From positions 124,001 through 188,000 of the forward strand of contig NZ_JABUKC010000004.1 of the NCBI RefSeq assembly GCF_014595885.1: a stretch of 64,000 nucleotides of DNA, written 5' to 3'. Of the stretch, positions 31,387 through 40,894 are shown one piece after another. The stretch comes from Microcella alkalica (GTDB lineage: Bacteria > Actinomycetota > Actinomycetes > Actinomycetales > Microbacteriaceae). Below the pieces are notes generated by a model that saw nothing but the letters and a program-made list of their open reading frames with translations, was not told the origin of the DNA and made no database searches. How positions within the stretch are numbered: position 1 is the stretch's first letter; every line of letters starts with the position of its first letter. The translations under genes and the position numbers were made by a program.

Positions 31387-31948
31387 GCGTCGGCGCCCCC
31401 GGCGCCCGACGCCCGCCCGCGCGCCCGGACTCGACGCGCCGAAGACGCAGCGCCGCACCTTCTTCGTGCCGCAGTTCTCCAGCCGCGACCGCATCGGCCG
31501 CTTCTCCGAGGGCTTCGCCCGCGCGATGGGCACGCCGTGGTTCCTCATCGGCATGACGGTCTTCGTCGCCGTGTGGATCACCTTCAACACCTCGGCGCCC
31601 GAGAGCCTGCAGTTCGACCCGCGCTCGCTCAACTTCACCCTGCTGACGCTCATCCTGTCGCTGCAGGCCTCGTACGCGGCACCGCTCATCCTGCTCGCGC
31701 AGAACCGGCAGGACGACCGCGACCGCGTGCAGATCGAGCAGGACCGCCAGCGCGCCGAGCGCAACCTCGCCGACACCGAGTACCTCGCGCGCGAGGTCGT
31801 CGCACTGCGCCTGGCGATGAAGGACGTGGCGACGAAGGAGTTCATCCGCGCCGAGCTGCGCAGCCTGCTCGACGAGCTCGACCGCGGCGACGAGCCGGCG
31901 CCCGGCCCCGCGGCCGCCGACGACGCCGAGCGCTCGCGCCGTGGTTGA
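31376..31948 (+). CDS. DUF1003 membrane protein
   Basis: A 190-residue protein with an Arg/Pro-rich N-terminus, two membrane helices (about 50-75 and 85-110, WFLIGMTVFVAVWITFN and LLTLILSLQASYAAPLILLAQ) and a long charged helix after it (NRQDDRDRVQIEQDRQRAERN). This is the classic DUF1003 arrangement. It is frequently found beside MgtE-like genes in actinobacteria, where a role in ion homeostasis is suspected. The start overlaps the previous gene, and its own stop overlaps the following gene start. Confidence 0.85.
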   Translation: MAAERRRPRRPTPARAPGLDAPKTQRRTFFVPQFSSRDRIGRFSEGFARAMGTPWFLIGMTVFVAVWITFNTSAPESLQFDPRSLNFTLLTLILSLQASYAAPLILLAQNRQDDRDRVQIEQDRQRAERNLADTEYLAREVVALRLAMKDVATKEFIRAELRSLLDELDRGDEPAPGPAAADDAERSRRG

Positions 31949-33053
31949 CGCCGGATCCCCGGCGCCCACCGAGCAGAGCGTGCGCCGGGCGCTCGACCGC
32001 GTCATCGACCCCGAGCTGCGCCGACCCGTCACCGAGCTCGACATGGTGCCGCGCGTGAGCGTGCAGGGCGGCCGCGTCGCCATCGACCTCGAGCTCACCA
32101 TCGTGGGCTGCCCCGCCGCCGACCGCATCGAGCGCGACGTGCGCGCCGCGGCATCCGCCGTGCCCGGCGTCGACGCCGTCGATGTTGCGGTGGGCGTCAT
32201 GGCGCCGGCGACGCGGGATGCCCTCATCGCCCGCCTGCGCGGCGACCGGCCGGCCATGCCCTTCACCCCCGACTCGCTCACGAGGGTCATCGCCGTGACG
32301 AGCGGCAAGGGCGGCGTCGGCAAGAGCACCATCACCGCCAACCTCGCCGTCGCCCTCGCGCGGCAGGGGCTGCGCGTTGGGCTCGTCGACGCCGACGTCT
32401 TCGGCTTCTCCATCCCCGGACTGCTCGGCATCGCCGGCGAGAAGCCGACCCGCGTCGGCGAGGCGATCATGCCGCCGCGTGCGCACGACGTCGCCGTCAT
32501 CTCGATCGGCATGTTCGTCGACGAGCGCACCGCCGTGTCGTGGCGCGGGCCGATGCTGCACCGCACGGTGCAGCAGTTCCTCACCGACGTCTACTTCGGC
32601 GACCTCGACGTGCTTGTGCTCGACATGCCGCCCGGCACGGGCGACGTCGCCATCTCGGTCGGGCAACTGCTGCCGCACGCGGAGGTCGTCGTCGTGACCA
32701 CGCCGCAGCGGGCCGCCGCCGACGTCGCGGAGCGCTCCGGGATCGTCGCGCGCCAGACGGGGCAGACCGTCATCGGCGTCGTGGAGAACATGGCGGGGCT
32801 GGCGCAGCCCGACGGCTCGGTGCTCGAGCTCTTCGGCTCGGGCGGAGGCGCGGAGACCGCGGTGCGCCTGGAGGTGCCGCTGCTCGCGCAGGTGCCGCTC
32901 TCGGTCGCGCTGCGCGAGGGCGGCGACGAGGGCCGCCCGATCGTGCTCGACGAGGGCGACGCGGCGGGCGCGGCGATCCGGGAGCTCGCGCGGGTGATCG
33001 CGGCGCGCGGCCGCGGGCTCGCGGGCCGGCCGCTCACGGTCACGCCGCGCTGA
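31941..33053 (+). CDS. Mrp/NBP35-type P-loop ATPase (iron-sulfur carrier family)
   Basis: A 370-residue protein: residues 1-95 are a MIP18/DUF59 domain, then the ATPase with Walker A SGKGGVGKST (about 116-125), the DVFGFSIPGLLG switch and the LVLDMPPGTGD motif. Bacterial ApbC/Mrp proteins load iron-sulfur clusters onto targets. The usual C-terminal CXXC is absent here (the region reads NMAGLAQPDGSVLELFGSGGG), as in several actinobacterial homologues, so cluster transfer is uncertain. The start GTG 31941 overlaps the DUF1003 stop. It is the last gene of a three-gene operon. Confidence 0.85.
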   Translation: MVDAGSPAPTEQSVRRALDRVIDPELRRPVTELDMVPRVSVQGGRVAIDLELTIVGCPAADRIERDVRAAASAVPGVDAVDVAVGVMAPATRDALIARLRGDRPAMPFTPDSLTRVIAVTSGKGGVGKSTITANLAVALARQGLRVGLVDADVFGFSIPGLLGIAGEKPTRVGEAIMPPRAHDVAVISIGMFVDERTAVSWRGPMLHRTVQQFLTDVYFGDLDVLVLDMPPGTGDVAISVGQLLPHAEVVVVTTPQRAAADVAERSGIVARQTGQTVIGVVENMAGLAQPDGSVLELFGSGGGAETAVRLEVPLLAQVPLSVALREGGDEGRPIVLDEGDAAGAAIRELARVIAARGRGLAGRPLTVTPR

Positions 33054-33099
33054 GTGGGGCGGCGGCGGGCCGAGAGCAAGGCATCCACCCCCTTAACGA

Positions 33100-33161
33100 C
33101 GACTGCCGCCGGAACCCGCTCTCACCCCTGGAATGGTGAGCGCGGGATCCGACGGCAGTCG
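33100..33161. terminator. Long imperfect inverted repeat between convergent genes
   Basis: Left arm begins CGACTGCCG (33100-33108) and right arm ends CGGCAGTCG (33153-33161). Within them GGAACCCGCTCTCACC pairs with GGTGAGCGCGGGATCC except for small bulges, leaving a loop of about eight bases. It is probably a strong bidirectional terminator between mrp and the short minus-strand gene, though long for one. Confidence 0.6.
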
Positions 33162-33175
33162 CGAGAAGGTCGCGG

Positions 33176-33289
33176 TCAGCGCTGCGGGAGCGACGGCACC
33201 CGGCGATAGCCGTCCTTCGCCGTCACCACGGCGGTCGAGACAGCCCCGGCGAGGCCGAGCAGGGCGATGATGGTCAGTCCGGCGAGCAT
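33176..33289 (-). CDS. Small single-helix membrane protein, 37 residues
   Basis: A short ORF from ATG 33289 gives MLAGLTIIALLGLAGAVSTAV and a C-terminal basic tail. A ribosome site AGGAGA (33303-33298) lies eight bases upstream. A longer in-frame reading from 33370 (64 residues) is possible, but it would place the start within the LysR promoter region and lacks a ribosome site. A weak promoter TTGTCC-17-TGGAAT ending near 33332 suits the short version. I do not recognise the product; it may be a membrane-associated regulatory peptide. Confidence 0.55.
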   Translation of the reverse strand: MLAGLTIIALLGLAGAVSTAVVTAKDGYRRVPSLPQR

Positions 33290-33390
33290 GGTCGCGATCT
33301 CCTTCGTTGTTTCCTGAACACTGCTATTCCACACCTGTCGAAACTGAAGGACAAGCGACTGTTTCTTCACGATCGGTTTAGTCTCGCTAC

Positions 33391-34317
33391 ATGGATGTGC
33401 GTCGACTCGAACTGTTGCGCGAACTGGCCGACCGCGGCTCGGTGACGGCCGTCGCGCGCGCCACGCATCGCACGCCGAGTGCCGTCTCGCAGCAGCTGAA
33501 GCAGCTCGAGCGCGAGGCCGGTGTCGCGCTCACCGAGCGGCGAGGGCGAGGCATCGTGCTCACCGGCGCGGGCGAGGCGCTCGCCGAGACGGCCCGCACG
33601 ATCGCCGTCGCGCTCGAGGCGGCTGAGGCGCTGTGGGAGGAGTTCAAGCAGAGCCCGCGCGGCACCGTCACGGTCAGCGCCTTCCCGACCGCGGGTCAGA
33701 TGCTGCTGCCCGGTGTGCTGCGGGCGCTGCGCGACGAGCCGGGGCTCGAGGTCGTGCTCACCGACCACGACCTGCCGTTGCCCGACTTCGCCTCGCTCAC
33801 CGCCGACTACGACATCGTCATCGCCGACTCGCAGGGCATTCCCGCGCACTGGAACGAGCACGGTCTGCGCTGCGTGCCGCTCATGACCGAGCCCTTCGAC
33901 GTCGCCCTGCCCGCCGGGCACCGACTCGTGGAGAAGACCGTCGTGCGCGGGGCCGACCTCGTCGACGAGCCCTGGATCGGCGCGCCCGTCGGCTACCCCT
34001 ACGATCGCGTGCTCGAACGGCTCGGCGCCGCGGTCGGGCGCGAGCCGCGCATCGTGCAGCGCATCATGGACAACCTCATCGTCGAGCGCCTCGTCGCCGC
34101 CGGCATTGGCATCGCCATCCTGCCGCGGTTCACCACCCGCAGCCACGGCAACGGCATCGTCACCCGCCCGATCTCCGGCCTGCCGGCGGAGCGCCAGATC
34201 TCGGCCCTCATGCGCGCCGACCGAGCCGAGCGCCCGAGCGTGCGCCGTGTGCTGGAGCTGCTCGGCGCGGAGGCGACGCGCGTCGTCGAGGGCTGGCGCA
34301 CCGTCGGCGAGCGCTGA
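33391..34317 (+). CDS. LysR family transcriptional regulator
   Basis: A 308-residue regulator with the N-terminal winged HTH (MDVRRLELLRELADRGSVTAVARATHRTPSAVSQQ) and a LysR-type effector domain (about 90-300) having two alpha/beta lobes. The cell target is unknown; neighbours are tatB and the short membrane gene. ATG 33391 follows TAGTCT (33379-33384) by six bases, so the message is probably leaderless. It is divergent from the 37-residue gene, a common layout for LysR targets, and ends 3 bases from the convergent tatB stop. Confidence 0.88.
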   Translation: MDVRRLELLRELADRGSVTAVARATHRTPSAVSQQLKQLEREAGVALTERRGRGIVLTGAGEALAETARTIAVALEAAEALWEEFKQSPRGTVTVSAFPTAGQMLLPGVLRALRDEPGLEVVLTDHDLPLPDFASLTADYDIVIADSQGIPAHWNEHGLRCVPLMTEPFDVALPAGHRLVEKTVVRGADLVDEPWIGAPVGYPYDRVLERLGAAVGREPRIVQRIMDNLIVERLVAAGIGIAILPRFTTRSHGNGIVTRPISGLPAERQISALMRADRAERPSVRRVLELLGAEATRVVEGWRTVGER

Positions 34318-34320
34318 GGC

Positions 34321-34722
34321 TTAGGTGGCCTCGGGGTCGAAGGGGGCCGGCCGACCCTCGCGCAGCAGCCGCTGGCGCTGCGCGTAGGCCGACTCGCGCA
34401 CGGCGGCGCGCACCGAGCCGCCGGCGGCTCCTGCACCCGCGGCCCCAGGGCGCGTGGGCGGCGCCTCGTCCTCCAGCAGCGCCTCGCGGATGATGCGGCG
34501 CGGGTCGTACTGGCGCGGGTCGAGCTTCTTCCAGTCGACGTCGTCGAAGTCGGGGCCCATCTCCTCCCGCATGCGGGTCTTCGCGCCGTTGGCCATGTCG
34601 CGCAGCGACCGGATGAGGCGCGCGAACTGGGCCGCGTACCCCGGCAGTCGGTCGGGCCCGATGAGGAAGACGGCGATGAGCCCGATGAGCAGCAGCTTCT
34701 CGAACGTCAGGCCGAAGGACAC
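34321..34722 (-). CDS. tatB: Sec-independent protein translocase subunit TatB
   Basis: A 133-residue protein with one membrane helix at the N-terminus (FGLTFEKLLLIGLIAVFLIGPDRLP), the conserved Gly-Pro hinge, a long amphipathic helix (YAAQFARLIRSLRDMANGAK) and an acidic or Pro-rich tail. The tail length and the Glu near the N-terminus fit TatB rather than TatA. It takes folded twin-arginine substrates to the TatC complex. Two in-frame GTG starts exist (34728 and 34722). GTG 34722 is exactly six bases after TATTCT (34734-34729) and is preferred. Confidence 0.85.
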   Translation of the reverse strand: MSFGLTFEKLLLIGLIAVFLIGPDRLPGYAAQFARLIRSLRDMANGAKTRMREEMGPDFDDVDWKKLDPRQYDPRRIIREALLEDEAPPTRPGAAGAGAAGGSVRAAVRESAYAQRQRLLREGRPAPFDPEAT

Positions 34723-34785
34723 CCGCACAGAATAGCCGGGCGAACCGGGGCCCCGCCCCTAGGCTGGTCGCGAGAAGGAGGGCCC

Positions 34786-35418
34786 GTGGCCAGCAAGGAT
34801 CTGTCGTGGAAGTACGTCGAGGAGTCGACGGTCGAGCCCGACGAGATCGCCGCGGCCCGCGCCCATTCGATCGAGCAGGGCGTCGAGCCCGTCACGGCGG
34901 CGACCGGCTCGCACCTCGCGCTCGCGACCGCCGCGCTCGACGCGCAGGCCATCATCGAGATCGGCACCGGCCTCGGCGTGAGCGGTCTGTGGATGCTCCG
35001 CGGGGCGCCGAACGCCCACCTCACCACGATCGACCTCGAGGCCGAGCACCAGCAGCACGCCCGCCGCTTCTTCACCGACGCCGGGCACGCTACCGCCAAG
35101 GTTCGCATGATCACCGGCCGCGCGATCGACGTGCTGCCGCGCATGAACGAGTCGAGCTACGACGCCGTGCTCGTCGACGCCGACCCGCAGAGCCTGCTCG
35201 ACTACCTCGAGCACGCCCTGCGCCTCGTGCGCGTCGGCGGCGTCGTGCTGCTCCCCCACGCGCTGTGGCGCGACACCGTCGCCGACCCCGCCAAGCGCGA
35301 GGCGACGACGCGCGACTTCCGCTCGGTGATCGGCGAGCTGTCGAGCTCGAGCGCCGTGCACGTCGCCCTGTCGCCGGTGGGCGACGGGCTGCTGCAGATC
35401 GTCAAGCGCGCGGCCTAG
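34786..35418 (+). CDS. Class I SAM-dependent O-methyltransferase
   Basis: A 210-residue methyltransferase. Motif I is EIGTGLGVSGLWML (residues about 62-75), the acidic end of beta-2 is TTIDLEAEH, and VLVDADPQSLLDYLEHALRL is the motif that binds metal in caffeoyl-CoA-like OMTs. The family methylates catechols and related compounds; the substrate is unknown here. The start GTG 34786 has AAGGAGG upstream. It is divergent from tatB with a 63-base gap. Confidence 0.85.
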   Translation: MASKDLSWKYVEESTVEPDEIAAARAHSIEQGVEPVTAATGSHLALATAALDAQAIIEIGTGLGVSGLWMLRGAPNAHLTTIDLEAEHQQHARRFFTDAGHATAKVRMITGRAIDVLPRMNESSYDAVLVDADPQSLLDYLEHALRLVRVGGVVLLPHALWRDTVADPAKREATTRDFRSVIGELSSSSAVHVALSPVGDGLLQIVKRAA

Positions 35419-35456
35419 GCCGCGGCCGCCCGCGAGCGAACGGGCCCGGAACGGCG

Positions 35457-35490
35457 GAACGGGGCCGAGCCCGAAGGCTCGACCCCGTTC
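35457..35490. terminator. Hairpin after the methyltransferase gene
   Basis: GAACGGGG with CCCCGTTC, and inner GAGCC with GGCTC around a CGAA loop, give a 13-bp stem with a small bulge. It lies between the convergent methyltransferase and DUF3117 genes and may serve both directions. Confidence 0.7.
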
Positions 35491-35508
35491 GCGCTGCGAG
35501 TGCTGTCG

Positions 35509-35676
35509 TCAGGAGATGGCGGCAGCGAGGGCGTCGTGCAGCTCTTTCGCCTCGTCGTCGTTGACGGAGACGACCAGACGGCCACCGCCCTCCAGCGGGA
35601 CGCGCACGATAATGAGGCGCCCCTCCTTGACAGCCTCCATCGGTCCGTCGCCGGTCCTCGGCTTCATGGCGGCCAT
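35509..35676 (-). CDS. DUF3117 protein, 55 residues
   Basis: A small conserved actinobacterial protein. It starts MAAMKPRTGDGPMEAVKEG and contains VPLEGGGRLVVSVN, the family hallmark. No function is known. A GGGAGA ribosome site precedes ATG 35676, and a strong promoter (TTAGCC-17-GATAAT) lies about 40 bases further up. Confidence 0.9.
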   Translation of the reverse strand: MAAMKPRTGDGPMEAVKEGRLIIVRVPLEGGGRLVVSVNDDEAKELHDALAAAIS

Positions 35677-35711
35677 ATGCGGTCTCCCCTTTCGATGAAA
35701 GCTCTGCCTTC

Positions 35712-35740
35712 ATTATCCCGTACGGCGGGCGTTCGGCTAA
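35712..35740 (-). promoter_or_regulatory. Promoter of the DUF3117 gene
   Basis: TTAGCC (35740-35735), 17-base spacer, GATAAT (35717-35712). The predicted transcript has a leader of about 30 bases containing the ribosome site, unlike the many leaderless genes nearby. Confidence 0.6.
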
Positions 35741-35779
35741 ATCGACGGATGCCCGGCCGTGGAGAAGCGGCGTGCGAGC

Positions 35780-36883
35780 TCAGGCGCCCGCGAGCCAGGC
35801 GCGCAGCCCGCGCTCGACCGCGACGATCTGCTCGACCGGCACGCGCTCGTCGTCGGTGTGCGCGAGCGAGGGATCACCGGGGCCGTAGTTGACGGCGGGG
35901 ATGCCGAGCTCGCTGAAGCGGGCGACGTCCGTCCAGCCGTACTTCGGCGCCGGGGTGCCGCCGACGGCGCGCACGAAGCGCTGCGCGAGGGGGGCATCCA
36001 GGCCGGGGCGGGCGCCCGCCGCCGCGTCGGTGACGACGACCTCGATGGCCGGATCGAGATTGGCGACGAGGTCGCGCACGTGCTGCTCGGCCTCGGCGAG
36101 CGACTTGTCGGGCGCGAAGCGGTAGTTGACAGTGACGCTCGCGGCATCGGGGATCACGTTGCCGGCGACGCCGCCGTCGATCGCGACCGCGTTGAGGCCC
36201 TCGCGGTAGTCGAGGCCGTCAACGGTCACGGTCGCGGGCTCGTACGCGGCGAGGCGCTCGAGCACGGGCGCGAGGGCGTGGATGGCGTTGACGCCCATCC
36301 AGGCGCGGGCCGAGTGCGCGCGCCGACCGGTGGTGCGCAGCTCGAGCCGCAGCGTGCCGTTGCAGCCGCCCTCGACGACGCCGTTGCTCGGCTCGCCGAG
36401 GATCGCGAAGTCGGCCTCGAGCATCTCGGGCCGTGTGCGGGCGAGGCGACCGAGGCCGTTGAGCTCGCTCGCGACCTCCTCGTGGTCGTACCAGACCCAG
36501 GTGAGGTCGCACACCGGCTCGGTCAGCTGCACGGCGAGGGCAAGCATGACCGCGCAGCCGCCCTTCATGTCGACCGTGCCGCGGCCCCACAGCGTGTCGA
36601 CGCCGTCGTCGTCGCTGCGTCGCGTCGGCAGGTTCGCGTTGACCGGCACGGTGTCGAGGTGCCCGGCGATGACGACGCGCTCGGCGCGGCCGAGGTTCGT
36701 GCGCGCGACGATCGCGTCACCGTCGCGCACGAGCTCGAGGTGCGGGGCGTGCGCGCGCAGGGTCGCCTCGACGGCGTCGGCGATCGCGCGCTCGTCGCCC
36801 GAAACGCTCGGGATGTCACACAGCGCCGCCGTGAGGGCGACGACGTCGGCGAGCAGGTCGGGGGCGAAGGGCTGCGCAGTCAT
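35780..36883 (-). CDS. dapE: Succinyl-diaminopimelate desuccinylase
   Basis: A 367-residue M20-family dinuclear zinc hydrolase. Metal ligands are in [10 protein letters not shown] (His, Asp), [11 protein letters not shown] and the catalytic YDHEEV (Glu), with the family's small dimerisation domain inserted about 180-290. It hydrolyses N-succinyl-LL-diaminopimelate to give LL-DAP for lysine and peptidoglycan. ATG 36883 follows TAGGCT (36896-36891) by seven bases. It is divergent from dapD, which makes the substrate's succinyl group, and shares a 39-base promoter region with it. Confidence 0.92.
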   Translation of the reverse strand: MTAQPFAPDLLADVVALTAALCDIPSVSGDERAIADAVEATLRAHAPHLELVRDGDAIVARTNLGRAERVVIAGHLDTVPVNANLPTRRSDDDGVDTLWGRGTVDMKGGCAVMLALAVQLTEPVCDLTWVWYDHEEVASELNGLGRLARTRPEMLEADFAILGEPSNGVVEGGCNGTLRLELRTTGRRAHSARAWMGVNAIHALAPVLERLAAYEPATVTVDGLDYREGLNAVAIDGGVAGNVIPDAASVTVNYRFAPDKSLAEAEQHVRDLVANLDPAIEVVVTDAAAGARPGLDAPLAQRFVRAVGGTPAPKYGWTDVARFSELGIPAVNYGPGDPSLAHTDDERVPVEQIVAVERGLRAWLAGA

Positions 36884-36922
36884 CGGTTCGAGCCTAGTTC
36901 GCCGCCCGACTAGCCTGGAATC
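36884..36922. promoter_or_regulatory. Divergent dapE/dapD promoter
   Basis: TAGGCT (36896-36891, minus strand) and TAGCCT (36911-36916, plus strand) each stand 6-7 bases before the respective ATG. The whole control region is 39 bases, with minus-35 sites falling inside the opposite gene. Confidence 0.6.
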
Positions 36923-37888
36923 ATGCCTGAGACCGCCGCCACGCACGCCTGGGGCTACGGCCTCGCGACCGTCCGCCTCGCCGACGGCGAGGTGCTCGAC
37001 ACCTGGTTCCCCTCCCCCGCGCTCGGCACGCTGCCGGAGGGCCGCGACCCGCACATCGTGCCGGCCGAGATCGAGCACCTGGAGGCGGAGGACGCGCGCC
37101 GAGGGGTGCGCATCGAGGCGCGCACAGTCGAGATCGACCTCGCGGCGGCCCCGGCATCCACCCCCGATGCGTATCTGCGCCTGCATCTGCTGTCGCACCG
37201 CCTCGTGCAGCCGAACACGATCAACCTCGACGGCATCTTCGGCCACCTGCCCATCGTGATGTGGACGACCGCGGGCCCCGTGCACCCCGACGACTTCGAC
37301 GCGAACCGGCCCTCGCTGCAGCGCGCTGGGGTGTCGCCGCTCGGCGTCGACAAGTTCCCGCGCCTGCTCGACTACGTCACGCCGCCGCGCGTGCGCATCG
37401 CCGACGCCTCGCGCGTGCGCCTCGGCGCCTACCTCTCGCCCGGCACAACCGTCATGCACGAGGGGTTCGTGAACTTCAACGCCGGCACGCTCGGCGCCTC
37501 GATGGTCGAGGGCCGCATCAGTCAGGGTGTCGTCGTCGGCGACGGCAGCGACATCGGCGGCGGAGCCTCGATCATGGGCACGCTCTCCGGCGGAGGCACG
37601 CACCGGGTCGCGATCGGCGCCCGCGCGCTGCTCGGCGCGAACTCGGGCATCGGCATCTCGATCGGCGACGACTCGGTCGTGGAGGCGGGGCTGTACGTGA
37701 CCGCGGGCACGAAGGTCGTCGTGCTCGACGGAACGGTCGACGAGGATGGCCGCCAGCGCACCGTGAAGGCGGCGCAGCTCTCAGGAGTGGCGGGGCTGCT
37801 GTTCCGGCGCAACTCGCTCACGGGCGCGGTCGAGGTGCTGCCCCGCTCCGGCGCGGGCGTCGTGCTCAACGAGGCGCTGCACGCGTAG
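36923..37888 (+). CDS. dapD: Tetrahydrodipicolinate N-succinyltransferase
   Basis: A 321-residue enzyme of the actinobacterial type. After an N-terminal domain (1-140) come left-handed beta-helix hexapeptide turns, with [34 protein letters not shown] and [15 protein letters not shown]. It transfers succinyl from CoA to tetrahydrodipicolinate, the first committed step of the succinylase lysine route. ATG 36923 follows TAGCCT by six bases. It is divergent from dapE, completing a regulatory pair for diaminopimelate synthesis. Confidence 0.92.
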   Translation: MPETAATHAWGYGLATVRLADGEVLDTWFPSPALGTLPEGRDPHIVPAEIEHLEAEDARRGVRIEARTVEIDLAAAPASTPDAYLRLHLLSHRLVQPNTINLDGIFGHLPIVMWTTAGPVHPDDFDANRPSLQRAGVSPLGVDKFPRLLDYVTPPRVRIADASRVRLGAYLSPGTTVMHEGFVNFNAGTLGASMVEGRISQGVVVGDGSDIGGGASIMGTLSGGGTHRVAIGARALLGANSGIGISIGDDSVVEAGLYVTAGTKVVVLDGTVDEDGRQRTVKAAQLSGVAGLLFRRNSLTGAVEVLPRSGAGVVLNEALHA

Positions 37889-37902
37889 GACGCGCCGACG
37901 AC

Positions 37903-37936
37903 GCAGCGGGCCGCCCCCGAGGGAACGGCCCGCTGC
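37903..37936. terminator. Hairpin between dapD and gltA
   Basis: GCAGCGGGCCG (37903-37913) pairs with CGGCCCGCTGC (37926-37936), an 11-bp stem with a 12-base loop. It lies between the convergent dapD and gltA ends and could end both transcripts. Confidence 0.7.
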
Positions 37937-37959
37937 TGCGTCTCGAGGCCGCGTCGCGA

Positions 37960-39243
<1,284 letters not shown>

Positions 39244-39422
39244 TGCGCCTCCTCGCGTTGGTAGGTCGGGGGTGGTGGCGGGCGATGACCGCGATGGTCG
39301 GGGTGGTGCCGGTGCGCGGAAGGAACCCGGGTACAGCCTAGGCGACCTCGCCGACCAGTACCGCATCGGCCAAGGTCACACCGTGCCGATTGTGGACTTC
39401 GACCAAGGATGCCCGTGGCTCG

Positions 39423-40550
39423 TCACAAGGCGGCGGCCGTCAGCCGCGCCGCGGCCTCCGCGATGCGCTCGTCGGTCGCGGTGAGCGCGAGCCGCACGTG
39501 CCCTGACCCCTCGCCCTCGTAGAACGTGCCGGGGGCGGCGAGGATGCCGAGGTCGGCGAGCTTCGCGAGCGTCGTCAGGGCGGGCTCGTCGCGCGTGGCC
39601 CAGAGGTAGAGCCCGGCCTCGGAGCGGTCGATGCGGAAGCCGGCAGTGCGCAGGGCGCCGGCCAGGGCATCCCGCCTCGCTCGATACGTCTCGCGCTGGG
39701 CGGCGACGTGGGCGTCATCGTCGAGCGCCGCGATCATGGCCGCCTGCACGGGCGCCGGCGGGATGAGCCCGAGGTGCTTGCGCGCCTCGAGCAGCTGCCG
39801 CACGATCGCGCGGTCGCCCGCCACGAACGCGGCGCGGTAGCCGGCGAGGTTCGACTGCTTCGACAGCGAGTAGACGCTCAGCATTCCGGTGTGGTCGTCG
39901 CCGACGACCGATCGATGCAGGATGCTCGGCACGCCGGGCCCCGCCGGCGCGTCCGGGTGCGCCCAGCGCTCCGGCTCCCACCCCAGCTCGGCGTAGCACT
40001 CGTCGTTGACGATGACCGCGCCGAGCTCGCGCGCCCGGAGGACGGCGGCGCGCAGCTGGTCGACGCCGAGGACGGCGCCGTCGGGGTTGCCGGGCGAGTT
40101 GATCCAGATGAGACGCGTGCCCTCGGGCCAGCGTGCGGGATCGTCCTCGGCGACCGCACGAGCGCCGATGAGGGCGGCGCCGACGGCGTACGTGGGGTAC
40201 GCGGTGCGGGGGTGCACGATGATGTCGTCGCGGCCGAGGCCGAGCAGCAGCGGCAGGAGCGCGACGAGCTCCTTCGATCCGATCGTGGGGAGCACGGCAT
40301 CCGCCGCCACCGTCACGTCGCGACGACGCGCGTACCAGCGGGCGATCGCGTCGCGCAGCGCGGCCGTGCCCATCGTCTGCGGGTAGGCGTGCGCGTCGGT
40401 CGCGGCGACGAGCGCCGCGCGCACCACCTCGGGGGTCGCGTCGACGGGCGAGCCGACCGAGAGGTCGACGACGCCGCCGGCGTGCTCGCGGGCGCGCGCG
40501 GCGAACGGCGCGAGGGAATCCCAGGGGAAGTCGGGCAGCTGCAGGGGCAC
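39423..40550 (-). CDS. dapC: Succinyldiaminopimelate transaminase (DapC)
   Basis: A 375-residue fold-type I aminotransferase. The start GTG 40550 gives VPLQLPDFPWDSLAPF, the expected actinobacterial DapC opening. The PLP Lys lies in SVYSLSKQSNLAGYRAAF, preceded by VNDECYAELGW and INSPGNPDGAVLG. It makes N-succinyl-LL-DAP from the keto precursor, between DapD and DapE. It follows fdxA by 26 bases, in the operon leuB-ilvE-(membrane)-fdxA-dapC. No ribosome site is clear before the GTG. Confidence 0.88.
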   Translation of the reverse strand: MPLQLPDFPWDSLAPFAARAREHAGGVVDLSVGSPVDATPEVVRAALVAATDAHAYPQTMGTAALRDAIARWYARRRDVTVAADAVLPTIGSKELVALLPLLLGLGRDDIIVHPRTAYPTYAVGAALIGARAVAEDDPARWPEGTRLIWINSPGNPDGAVLGVDQLRAAVLRARELGAVIVNDECYAELGWEPERWAHPDAPAGPGVPSILHRSVVGDDHTGMLSVYSLSKQSNLAGYRAAFVAGDRAIVRQLLEARKHLGLIPPAPVQAAMIAALDDDAHVAAQRETYRARRDALAGALRTAGFRIDRSEAGLYLWATRDEPALTTLAKLADLGILAAPGTFYEGEGSGHVRLALTATDERIAEAAARLTAAAL

Positions 40551-40576
40551 GAGCGGGGCGGGCGGCGCGCCGAGCG

Positions 40577-40894
40577 TCAGTTCTGCGGCGGCAGCGACGC
40601 GACGATCTCGTGGTCGCTGTGGATCACGCCGACCTTCGCCGCGCCGCCGGGCGAGCCGATCTCCTGGAAGAACTCGACGTTCGCGCGGTAGTAGTCGCTC
40701 CACTGCTCGGGCAGGTCATCCTCGTAGTAGATCGCCTCGACGGGGCACACCGGCTCGCAGGCGCCGCAGTCGACGCACTCGTCGGGGTGGATGTAGAGCA
40801 TCCGGTCGCCCTCGTAGATGCAGTCGACGGGACACTCGTCGATGCAGGCGCGGTCTTTGACGTCGACGCAGGGTAGAGCGATCACGTAGGTCAC
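40577..40894 (-). CDS. fdxA: 7Fe ferredoxin FdxA
   Basis: A 105-residue ferredoxin beginning with GTG at 40894. Cys9, Cys17 and Cys50 would bind a [3Fe-4S] cluster, and Cys21, Cys40, Cys43 and Cys46 a [4Fe-4S] cluster. Cys25 is the usual free Cys. The C-terminal extension (YYEDDLPEQWSDYYRANVEFF) is conserved in actinobacterial FdxA. It carries electrons in the cytoplasm. The start overlaps the upstream membrane gene's stop in GTGA, so translation is coupled. The linkage to dapC is common in actinobacteria. Confidence 0.95.
   Translation of the reverse strand: MTYVIALPCVDVKDRACIDECPVDCIYEGDRMLYIHPDECVDCGACEPVCPVEAIYYEDDLPEQWSDYYRANVEFFQEIGSPGGAAKVGVIHSDHEIVASLPPQN

Noticed and set aside
31941-33053. 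Calling the Mrp-type ATPase a subunit of the Mrp antiporter
   Set aside because: It is a P-loop ATPase of the ApbC/NBP35 family; the true Mrp antiporter genes are at 53167-59434 and only share the name.
33176-33370. 64-residue version of the small membrane ORF
   Set aside because: No ribosome site is visible at 33370 and the start lies in the LysR promoter; the 37-residue frame has AGGAGA at good spacing.
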